Source: an uncultured Oscillospiraceae bacterium (lineage in GTDB: Bacteria; Bacillota_A; Clostridia; Oscillospirales; Oscillospiraceae). Taken from it: 5,753 nucleotides of DNA. Made by a program: the position numbers and the translations under genes. The stretch spans positions 1 through 5,753 of the forward strand of contig CAAGIU010000112.1 in assembly GCA_900770015.1 (NCBI GenBank), given 5' to 3'. The notes beneath the pieces were generated by a model, which did no database searches, had not been told where the DNA came from, and saw only the letters and a list, made by a program, of their open reading frames with translations. Shown in pieces: positions 1-5,565 of the stretch. Within the stretch, counting starts at the first letter, position 1. Each line of letters opens with the position of its first letter.

Positions 1-25
1 CAAATCTGAAACTATCCTATAATAT

Positions 26-58
26 AATCCCCTCCGATTTTTTGTCGGAGGGGATTTT
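26..58 (+). terminator. Probable intrinsic terminator of a gene left of the window
   Basis: A perfect 12-bp stem (26-37 pairs with 45-56) encloses a 7-nt loop, TTTTTTG, and runs into a short T-tract (54-58, ATTTT). This fits the end of a plus-strand gene lying before position 1. The T-tract is short, and the other strand also becomes AT-rich just past the stem (GATTATATTATAGG), so the hairpin could work in both directions or serve as an operator. A TATAAT hexamer sits at 18-23, but a matching -35 box would lie outside the window. Confidence 0.62.
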
Positions 59-82
59 GCATTGTCCGCCGCGACTCGCGGC

Positions 83-141
83 AAAATTGTAATTCATCGC
101 ACTGGCGCGGCAGCGCCCTTGGCTCTCCCTTTGGGAGAGCT
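83..141 (+). repeat. Left inverted-repeat arm of copy A
   Basis: Pairs with 241-300. The outer 15 bases (83-97) match the right end at 12 of 15 positions, and the next 11 (CGCACTGGCGC) match perfectly. A short divergent block follows (GGCA at 109-112 against TTACG on the other arm, a 1-nt length difference). The rest to 141 is identical. The arm contains its own hairpin, GCTCTCCC-TTT-GGGAGAGC (122-140 region), so each arm can also fold on itself. Confidence 0.8.
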
Positions 142-240
142 GTCAGCCGAACAGGCTGACTGAGAGGGTACTCCGTTTGATGATTGGGAAGGGTCCATTG
201 GAACGTAGGACCCGCTCAGCCTACCCCTTACGGGGTAGCC

Positions 241-300
241 AGCTCTCCCAAAGGGAGAGCCAAGGGCGCCGTAAGCGCCAGTGCGTTAAATTCCAATTTT
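241..300 (-). repeat. Right inverted-repeat arm of copy A
   Basis: Reverse complement of the left arm. It carries the local hairpin GCTCTCCC (242-249)/GGGAGAGC (253-260) and ends with GCGCCAGTGCG (275-285) and the AT-rich block 286-300. Read in reverse complement, 264-285 is identical to the left end of copy B (5581-5602). This suggests that the GGCA variant in the left arm of copy A is the derived form. Confidence 0.8.
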
Positions 301-316
301 TATGTAGTACACACCA

Positions 317-340
317 GTAGGGGATGCTATCCTCCCCTAC
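317..340 (+). promoter_or_regulatory. Hairpin in the leader of the TRAP permease gene
   Basis: A perfect 8-bp stem, GTAGGGGA (317-324) with TCCCCTAC (333-340), encloses an 8-nt loop. It lies about 50 nt before the ribosome binding site and just right of the palindromic element. No T-tract follows, so it is not a terminator as it stands; it might stabilise the mRNA or mark a regulator site. I could not find a convincing -35/-10 pair for the permease between 286 and 390, so its promoter may lie inside or left of the element. Confidence 0.4.
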
Positions 341-390
341 AGAGCTACAGAGGCGCGGCATTTATTTCGGGACATACCGATTTTTCCCAT

Positions 391-396
391 GGAGGT
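391..396 (+). promoter_or_regulatory. Ribosome binding site fixing the permease start
   Basis: GGAGGT ends 5 nt before the ATG at 402. This decides the start: the frame stays open up to an ATG at 324, but that codon lies inside the leader hairpin, has no Shine-Dalgarno sequence, and would add 26 residues unlike a TRAP permease N-terminus. Confidence 0.85.
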
Positions 397-401
397 ATAC
401 T

Positions 402-2348
402 ATGAATCTGTTCAAAAAGAAAGCGGCTCCCGCCGAGGCGATGGATCTGGAATCCGTCATGAAAAAGTACGATCAGGAGTCCAACGTCCGCGTCTGGCAG
501 GGCGCACCCAAGACGGCGGTGACGCTGATTCTGGCGTCCTTTTCCCTGTTCTGTCTCTACGTCACCCTGTTCACCAGCTGGCTGGAGGAGATCCGGCTGA
601 CCTCGTTTGTGGCCTTCATCGTCTTCCTGGGCTATCTGGTGTTCCCGGCGAAGAAGGGCCAGCAGCGGGTCAATTACATCCCCTGGTATGACATCGTGCT
701 GATGGTGCTGGGCACCGGCTCCTTCCTGTACTTCACCTTCAACGCCGTGCCCATCATCCAGCAGGGCAGCCATTTTGAATGGTATCAGATCATCATCGGC
801 GTTGTGGGCATTGCGAGCCTGGCCGAGGTCTGCCGCAGAAGCGTGGGCGTCCCCATTCTGATCGTGGCGGCGGTGTTCCTGGCCTATGCGCTGCTGGGCG
901 GCCTGGCCAATCCCAGCCTGTGGGGCCGGATCAACTACTCCGTGCGCTACCTGTTCTACAGCAAGGAGGGCATCCTGTCCACCCCCGTCAATGTCTGCTC
1001 CAAGTTCATTGTGGTGTTCATCATCTTCGGCGCCTTCCTGGAGCGCACCGGCATCGCCGAGTATTTCATCCAGGTGGCCAACGCCATCGTGGGCGGCTTC
1101 TCCGGCGGCCCTGCCAAGGTGGCGGTGGTGGCCTCCGCGCTGATGGGCGTGGTGTCCGGCTCCTCCGTGGCCAACACCGTTGGCTCCGGCTCCGTCACCA
1201 TCCCCCTGATGAAGAAGACCGGCTATAAGTCCGAGTTCGCCGCCGCCACCGAGGCCGCCGCCTCCACCGGCGGACAGATCATGCCCCCCATCATGGGCGC
1301 AGCCGCCTTCCTGATGGCGGACTATGTGCAGGTGCCCTACGGCCAGATCGTGCTGAAGGCCATCCTGCCCGCCGTGCTGTACTTCACCGGTATTTTCATC
1401 TCCGTCCACCTGGAGGCCAAGAAGCTGGGACTGAAGGGCATTGACAAGAAGGATCTGCCCAAATTCCTGCCCCTGCTGAAAAAGAGCTATCTGCTGCTGC
1501 CCCTGGTCCTGCTGATTTATCTGGTCAGCACCAGCACCCGTTCCATCCAGTACGCCGCCGCCCTGTCCATCGTGGCCTGCCTGGTGGTCTCCCTCATCAA
1601 CATCGACACCAGCATCACCCCGGGCAAGATCGTCGAGGCGCTGGCTGCCGGCGGTCAGGGCACCATCACCGTGGCCGCCGCCTGCGGCATCGCGGGCATC
1701 ATCGCGGGTACCATCACCATGACCGGCCTTGCCAACATCATCATCAACGGCGTGGTCATGCTGGCGGGCAACTCCGTGTTCATCGCCCTGGTGCTGACCA
1801 TGATCTGCTGCATCGTGCTGGGCATGGGCGTGCCCACCACCGCCACCTACTGCATCATGGCGGCCACCTGCGCGCCGATTCTGGTGCGGATGGGCGTGCC
1901 CACCGTGGCGGCCCACTTCTTCGTGTTCTACTTCGGCATCGTGGCGGATCTGACGCCGCCGGTGGCACTGGCGGCCTACGCAGGCGCGGCCATTGCCCAG
2001 TCCAACCCCATGAAGACCGCCGTCACCGCCACCAAGCTGGCCATCGGCGCCTTCATCGTGCCCTACGCCTTCGCCCTGAGTCCTGCCATGCTGCTCATCG
2101 ACACCACGGTCATGGAGGTGGCGCTGATCACCGTCACTTCTCTCGTTGGCATCTGCTGCATCTCCGCAGCGCTGGAGGGGTATCTGCTGACCAATATGCC
2201 CTGGTATCAGCGGCTGCTGGCGCTGGTGGGCGGCCTGATGCTGATCTTGCCCGGCACGGTGACGGACGTCGGCGGCCTGGCCCTGGCAGCTGTTGTGATT
2301 GCCCTGCAGCTCATCACCCGGAAGAAATCCCCCCTGGCGGTGCAGTAA
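402..2348 (+). CDS. TRAP transporter permease, fused small and large membrane subunits (TAXI/4TM-12TM type)
   Basis: The 648-residue protein is an inner-membrane permease of the tripartite ATP-independent periplasmic family, which uses an ion gradient to import solutes delivered by a separate binding protein. Residues 1-36 are polar and cytoplasmic. Hydrophobic segments from about 38 to 165 form the DctQ-like part, and about 190-640 form the DctM-like part. Family landmarks include SGSSVANTVGSGSVTIPLMKK (252-272, given by its key residues S252, G253, N258, G261), GGQIMPPIMGAAAF (290-303), GMGVPTTATY (474-483), HFFVFYFG (505-512) and ADLTPPVALAAYAGAA (515-530). The length is normal for fused TRAP permeases. 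The substrate cannot be read from the sequence; related TAXI systems are mostly linked to dicarboxylates or glutamate. No binding-protein gene lies within the window, and the palindromic element separates this gene from whatever lies to the left. Confidence 0.92.
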   Translation: MNLFKKKAAPAEAMDLESVMKKYDQESNVRVWQGAPKTAVTLILASFSLFCLYVTLFTSWLEEIRLTSFVAFIVFLGYLVFPAKKGQQRVNYIPWYDIVLMVLGTGSFLYFTFNAVPIIQQGSHFEWYQIIIGVVGIASLAEVCRRSVGVPILIVAAVFLAYALLGGLANPSLWGRINYSVRYLFYSKEGILSTPVNVCSKFIVVFIIFGAFLERTGIAEYFIQVANAIVGGFSGGPAKVAVVASALMGVVSGSSVANTVGSGSVTIPLMKKTGYKSEFAAATEAAASTGGQIMPPIMGAAAFLMADYVQVPYGQIVLKAILPAVLYFTGIFISVHLEAKKLGLKGIDKKDLPKFLPLLKKSYLLLPLVLLIYLVSTSTRSIQYAAALSIVACLVVSLINIDTSITPGKIVEALAAGGQGTITVAAACGIAGIIAGTITMTGLANIIINGVVMLAGNSVFIALVLTMICCIVLGMGVPTTATYCIMAATCAPILVRMGVPTVAAHFFVFYFGIVADLTPPVALAAYAGAAIAQSNPMKTAVTATKLAIGAFIVPYAFALSPAMLLIDTTVMEVALITVTSLVGICCISAALEGYLLTNMPWYQRLLALVGGLMLILPGTVTDVGGLALAAVVIALQLITRKKSPLAVQ

Positions 2349-2356
2349 AGAAACAA

Positions 2357-2395
2357 AAAAATGACGAACCATCGGAAACGGTGGTTCGTCATTTT
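2357..2395. terminator. Bidirectional intrinsic terminator between convergent genes
   Basis: A strong stem, ATGACGAACCA (2361-2371) with TGGTTCGTCAT (2382-2392), can extend inward to a GAAA loop (2375-2378). It is flanked by A's on the left (2355-2361) and by TTTT on the right (2392-2395). On the plus strand it ends the permease transcript 9 nt after its stop. On the minus strand it reads into a run of T's and ends the flavoprotein transcript. Confidence 0.9.
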
Positions 2396-2409
2396 CTGTT
2401 TGGAGGATA

Positions 2410-3561
2410 TTAATTACAAAGCTCGTCGGCAAGGCGGGCGATGGAGGCCACGGTGTCGGCGGTCATGGCGGAGCGGATGGTGACCTTTTCCTGGCAGAAG
2501 GTCAGGTTCTTGCTCTTTTCCAGGGCGGCGGCCATGATTCTGCCTGCGGCGGGGGTCCAGGTGCCGTTTTCCAGGAAGGCCACCCGGCGGTTCTGGTAGC
2601 TGCGCTCGGTGAGGGCGTGGAGGAAGGCGTGCATGCAGGGGAAGATGTCGCCGTTGTAGGTGACGGAGGCCAGCACCAGCCGGTCATAGCGGAAGGCATC
2701 CTCCACGCACTCGGCCATGTCCTCCCGGGCCAGGTCGGCCAGCACCACCTTCTGCCCCCGGGCCTCCAGCTCCTTGCCCAGCAGCTGGGCGGCGGCCTTG
2801 GTGTGGCCGTAGATGGAGGCGTAGGCAATCAGAACGCCGGACTCCTCGGGACGGTAGGAAGACCAGATGTCGTACTTTTCGATGTAATGGCCCAGGTTTT
2901 CCGTGAGGACGGGGCCGTGGAGGGGGCAGATAATGGCGATGTCCAGGGCGGCAGCCGCCTTCAGCAGCTTCTGCACCTGCAGGCCGTACTTGCCCACGAT
3001 GCCGATGTAGTAGCGCCGGGCCTCGCAGTCCCAGTTCTCTTCCACATCCAGAGCGCCGAACTTGCCGAAGCCGTCGGCGGAGAAGAGCACCTTGTCGGCG
3101 GCGTCATAGGTGACCATGACCTCGGGCCAGTGGACCATGGGGGCGAAGACGAAGGTCAGGGTGTGCTTACCCAGGCACAGGCTCTCCCCATCCTTGACGG
3201 TGACCCGGTCAAATTCCGGGGCGTCGGGGAAGAACTGACCCATCATGGTGAAGGTCTTGGCGTTGCCCACCACGGCGGCGCCCGGATAGCGGCTCAGGAA
3301 CAGCTGGATGCAGGCGCTGTGGTCCGGCTCCATGTGCTGCACCACCAGATAGTCAGGGCTCCGGCCGTCCAGCACGGCATCGATGTTATTGAGCCAGGCT
3401 TCGCCGAAGCGGGCATCCACGGTGTCCATGACGGCGATTTTCTCGTCCAGGATCACATAGGAATTGTAGGCCATGCCGTTGGGCACAACGTACTGCCCCT
3501 CGAACAGGTCCACCTCGTGGTCGTTGACGCCCACATAACGGATATCGTTGGTGATTGTCAT
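2410..3561 (-). CDS. fprA: FprA-type flavodiiron protein (O2/NO reductase)
   Basis: This 383-residue cytoplasmic enzyme reduces oxygen to water, or nitric oxide to nitrous oxide, in anaerobes, with electrons usually supplied by rubredoxin or F420H2. Residues 1-240 form the metallo-beta-lactamase-like diiron domain. All the expected ligand positions are present: H76, E78, D80 and H81 in HMEPDH, H144 in MVHWPE, D163 in SADGFG and H215 in PLHGP. Residues 242-383 form the flavodoxin domain: the FMN phosphate loop is at ASIYGHT (248-254), with further flavin-contact loops near TYNG (301-304) and ENGTWT (331-336). There is no C-terminal rubredoxin or flavin-reductase extension, so it is the simple two-domain class A form. 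The start is supported by AAGGAG 8 nt upstream. It lies 63 nt downstream of the DUF2207 gene on the same strand with no terminator between. O2 versus NO preference cannot be read from the sequence. Confidence 0.93.
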   Translation of the reverse strand: MTITNDIRYVGVNDHEVDLFEGQYVVPNGMAYNSYVILDEKIAVMDTVDARFGEAWLNNIDAVLDGRSPDYLVVQHMEPDHSACIQLFLSRYPGAAVVGNAKTFTMMGQFFPDAPEFDRVTVKDGESLCLGKHTLTFVFAPMVHWPEVMVTYDAADKVLFSADGFGKFGALDVEENWDCEARRYYIGIVGKYGLQVQKLLKAAAALDIAIICPLHGPVLTENLGHYIEKYDIWSSYRPEESGVLIAYASIYGHTKAAAQLLGKELEARGQKVVLADLAREDMAECVEDAFRYDRLVLASVTYNGDIFPCMHAFLHALTERSYQNRRVAFLENGTWTPAAGRIMAAALEKSKNLTFCQEKVTIRSAMTADTVASIARLADELCN

Positions 3562-3569
3562 ATTGTATT

Positions 3570-3575
3570 CTCCTT
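3570..3575 (-). promoter_or_regulatory. Ribosome binding site of the flavodiiron gene
   Basis: AAGGAG on the minus strand, 8 nt before the ATG at 3561. The 63-nt gap to the upstream gene (3562-3624) shows no terminator and no convincing promoter, so the gene is probably read from the DUF2207 transcript. Confidence 0.75.
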
Positions 3576-3624
3576 ATGTTGAGATTGAATGACGATGGGG
3601 GAAGACAAGGGCGCTGCGCGGCAT

Positions 3625-5346
3625 TTATCGGAAACGAACTGCCAGCCAGCGGGCCTTCTGGGAGCGCTGCCAGCGGTCGTCCATGATGGCGACGGCCTTG
3701 GTCATCAGGCTCATCCATTCCACGGCGGTGCGCTTGCCCTGAACTCTTGTGAGAAAATAGGGGCACTGAACCAGTTTCCGTCTGCCGAAGGCCCGGGCGA
3801 AGGGCTTGGACACCCCCAGGGCCATGGCGTAGGGGGCCATGCGGAAGAAGTATTCGGGATCGGACTGCAGCAGCCGCTTGGCATCGGCGGGCTGCAGGTG
3901 CCGCAGGTAGCGCTTCAGACCCTGGATCTCGCCGCAGTCGCTGCGGTTCAGCTCGGTGCGGATGCCGCCGTAGGCCACCAGGAAGCTGCACAGCAGCTGC
4001 ACCGCCACGGCCGCCAGGGGTATCCAGGGCTGGCTGCCCAATGCGCCCAGGAGCACCCAGAACAGGCAGATGCCCAGGTCGACCCAGAGGAGGGTCTTGT
4101 GGCGGCTGCGCAGGGTCAGGGCGAATTCCTGCAGCAGCCATGCGGAGGCGGCGCTGAGCAGGGCGAAAATCACGGCGAACAGCCACTGCAGCAGGCTGAT
4201 GGAGGTGATGTTCATGGCCACGCACACGCCGCAGATGGCCTGCGCCACACACAGCAGCACCCGGAACACCTTCCGGTTGCCGGAGATGGGACGGCACATG
4301 GCCTTCTCGCCGGGAACCATGGCCGCGGTCTTGGCGCAGAGCTTGGCATAGGCAGAGCCGGAGCAGTCCACGCTGCGGCGTTTCTGGAACAGGGACTGGT
4401 AGACCCGGATCTCAAAGAGGCTGCGCTCGTTGCCCATGTCCATGCGCTTGTGGAGCCAGACCCGGCTGCCGTCCAGCTGGATCTGCAGATAGCCCATCTG
4501 CGCCCAGGACAGCACCATCATGGTCAGATCGCCCCCGGACATGGTGACCCGGCAGTTGAGCTCGCCTGCGGTGATGCCCTCGGGGGGCACCGTGGCCCGC
4601 TGGAACAGCAGGGGGAAATTGCGCAGGAACAGCAGCCAGTACATTAGGGCGATTCCGGCAACGATGGCCATGGGGACGATCTCCGGGTTGCCCTCGCGCT
4701 GGAAGAGGCTGACCGAGGGGAACATATCTGTGGGCACCAGCAGCGTCATATCCACCCGCTCGTGGTCGTTGAGGGTGTTCAGGCTGGCGCCGGTGAGCAG
4801 GTTGCCGTTGGTCACCAGCTCCAGATTGGATTCAAAGCCCGTCTGCTGGTAGGTGCTGGTGAAGGAGGGCTTGCTGGTGATGGCGCCGGGCAGGGTGATG
4901 ATGAAGCTCAGGCTGTCCACGGGGTAGGAAAAGCCGCAGAGCATGGGCAGCGACAGCTGGAGCCTGCGCTCGGTGCCCACCTTCACGACGCCCACGGCCT
5001 TGGGCAGCTTATAGTCAAACCGCAGGGGAATGTCGCCGCTGACGGTGCCGATGGCGCGGGAGATGTCGGCCTGAATGATGTCGCCGGAGCGGGAGGTGAA
5101 GACATTGCTGCCGTTCATGGTGATGTCGGTGGCGGTGCCGGGGAGGGGGAACTGCAGGGTATTGAGCCTGTCCTCCAGGTGCAGGTTCACCGTCATGCTG
5201 ACCAGACAGTCACCGTCGGAATTCACCGTGCAGTACAGCTCCACGGAGGAAGCGTAATTGCCGGTGGACGCGGCGCCGGCCCGGGGGGCGGCGAAACAGC
5301 CCAAAATCAGCAAAAAAGCGCAGAGCATCACGCTGAACCGTTTCAA
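3625..5346 (-). CDS. DUF2207-type membrane protein, function unknown
   Basis: A 573-residue envelope protein. Residues 1-26 are a signal peptide (KR followed by a hydrophobic core, likely cut near AGA-A). Residues 27-220 are a predicted extracytoplasmic beta-rich domain. A membrane span follows at about 222-241. A cytoplasmic stretch (about 250-355) has the DUF2207-like pattern of PPEGITAGEL, a predicted helix, GYLQIQ and ERSLFE. Four more hydrophobic segments lie at about 361-380, 383-407, 418-437 and 440-460. The cytoplasmic tail contains GLKRYLRHL (476-484) and APYAMALGVSKPFARAF (504-520), which resembles the conserved DUF2207 C-terminal motif. Instead of the Gly/Ser-rich end seen in many relatives, it finishes with a basic, Trp-containing tail. 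The start codon is TTG, backed by a strong ribosome binding site. I know of no established biochemical role. It probably leads a two-gene transcript with the flavodiiron gene. Confidence 0.75.
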   Translation of the reverse strand: MKRFSVMLCAFLLILGCFAAPRAGAASTGNYASSVELYCTVNSDGDCLVSMTVNLHLEDRLNTLQFPLPGTATDITMNGSNVFTSRSGDIIQADISRAIGTVSGDIPLRFDYKLPKAVGVVKVGTERRLQLSLPMLCGFSYPVDSLSFIITLPGAITSKPSFTSTYQQTGFESNLELVTNGNLLTGASLNTLNDHERVDMTLLVPTDMFPSVSLFQREGNPEIVPMAIVAGIALMYWLLFLRNFPLLFQRATVPPEGITAGELNCRVTMSGGDLTMMVLSWAQMGYLQIQLDGSRVWLHKRMDMGNERSLFEIRVYQSLFQKRRSVDCSGSAYAKLCAKTAAMVPGEKAMCRPISGNRKVFRVLLCVAQAICGVCVAMNITSISLLQWLFAVIFALLSAASAWLLQEFALTLRSRHKTLLWVDLGICLFWVLLGALGSQPWIPLAAVAVQLLCSFLVAYGGIRTELNRSDCGEIQGLKRYLRHLQPADAKRLLQSDPEYFFRMAPYAMALGVSKPFARAFGRRKLVQCPYFLTRVQGKRTAVEWMSLMTKAVAIMDDRWQRSQKARWLAVRFR

Positions 5347-5353
5347 TTCTATC

Positions 5354-5359
5354 CCTCCT
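5354..5359 (-). promoter_or_regulatory. Ribosome binding site supporting a TTG start
   Basis: AGGAGG on the minus strand, 7 nt before TTG at 5346-5344. The next in-frame candidates are a GTG and an ATG at codons 6 and 7. They lie too far from this site and would remove the Lys-Arg that precedes the signal-peptide core, so TTG is the better start. Confidence 0.8.
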
Positions 5360-5384
5360 GTCGTTTTTACTCATTAACTATACC

Positions 5385-5413
5385 ATATTACCATATGAGC
5401 CCGGGAATTGCAA
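5385..5413 (-). promoter_or_regulatory. Sigma-A-type promoter of the DUF2207-flavodiiron transcript
   Basis: On the minus strand, TTGCAA (5413-5408) and TAATAT (5390-5385) are separated by exactly 17 nt, with transcription expected to start near 5378, about 32 nt before the TTG codon. Two direct copies of ATATGGT (plus-strand ACCATAT at 5382-5388 and 5390-5396) overlap the -10 box with an 8-nt period. They may be chance AT-rich sequence or a binding site. Confidence 0.65.
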
Positions 5414-5457
5414 GAGAAATCGGGACATTGCCGTACAATGCCGGAGACAGAAAAAAT

Positions 5458-5470
5458 CGGATACTATCCG
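5458..5470. promoter_or_regulatory. Small palindrome, possible operator
   Basis: CGGATA-C-TATCCG is a perfect 6-bp inverted repeat with a one-base centre, lying between the leftward and rightward promoters. It is too short to be a terminator and no T-tract follows. A regulator site is possible but unproven. Confidence 0.25.
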
Positions 5471-5502
5471 GAAAACCCAAGGGAAATTTAATAAAATAGA
5501 TG

Positions 5503-5531
5503 GAGACAATCCTGCGCAAATGTGTTATACT
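5503..5531 (+). promoter_or_regulatory. Rightward promoter with extended -10
   Basis: GAGACA (5503-5508, 4 of 6 matches to the -35 consensus) lies 17 nt before TATACT (5526-5531), which is preceded by TG at 5523-5524, the extended -10 signature. The transcript would begin near 5538 and run directly into the palindromic element at 5566. The gene it serves would lie beyond the window. Confidence 0.55.
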
Positions 5532-5565
5532 ATAGGATGTATAACTGTTTTGGTAAGCATTTGGA

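Larger units (their letters stand above)
83..300. mobile_element. Palindromic MITE-like element, complete copy A
   Basis: A non-coding element of about 218 bp whose halves are inverted copies of each other. The left arm (83-141) pairs with the right arm (241-300). The arms begin with an AT-rich outer block resembling AAAATTGNAATT, then CGCACTGGCGC (98-108, mirrored at 275-285), then GCGCCCTTGGCTCTCCC. Inside lie a hairpin at 142-160 (GTCAGCC/GGCTGAC), an inner stem (161-169 with 210-218, one mismatch) closing a 40-nt loop, and a hairpin at 219-240 (CTACCCC/GGGGTAG). A second copy begins at 5566 in the same orientation. There is no transposase or convincing ORF inside, so movement would depend on an enzyme supplied elsewhere. 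No clear target-site duplication is visible. It could instead be a REP/BIME-like repeat or a structured RNA. Confidence 0.8.

Noticed and set aside
122..140. Possible CRISPR-like or tandem repeat of GCTCTCCC/GGGAGAGC modules
   Set aside because: The modules occur only as the two arms of one palindromic element, with no regular repeat-spacer pattern.
83..300. tRNA or riboswitch inside the palindromic region
   Set aside because: No T-loop GGTTCRA sequence, acceptor-stem/anticodon layout or known riboswitch core could be recognised, and the same sequence recurs at the far end as a repeat.
184..405. 73-codon plus-strand frame across the palindromic element and leader
   Set aside because: It reads through the non-coding element and ends at the permease start. 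It has no family resemblance, and the repeat arms explain the open frame.
2402..2406. GGAGG on the plus strand after the terminator
   Set aside because: It is not followed by a start codon with a plausible frame, and it lies in the 3' end of the convergent minus-strand transcript.
345..2432. 695-codon open frame on the minus strand opposite the permease
   Set aside because: Its translation is dominated by His, Gly, Asp and Gln in low-complexity runs, as expected from the antisense of a gene with G/C-ending codons. The plus-strand frame has clear TRAP motifs.
2617..3582. 321-codon plus-strand frame opposite the flavodiiron gene
   Set aside because: Antisense shadow with Gly/His/Val/Gln-rich translation. 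The other strand has all the diiron and flavodoxin motifs.
3386..4297. 303-codon minus-strand frame spanning the flavodiiron/DUF2207 junction
   Set aside because: It overlaps both real genes in another frame and is Arg/Pro/Ala-rich, typical of a frame-shifted reading of G+C-rich coding DNA.
3589..4647. 352-codon plus-strand frame opposite the DUF2207 gene
   Set aside because: Same antisense composition bias, with no recognisable domain and no supporting ribosome binding site.
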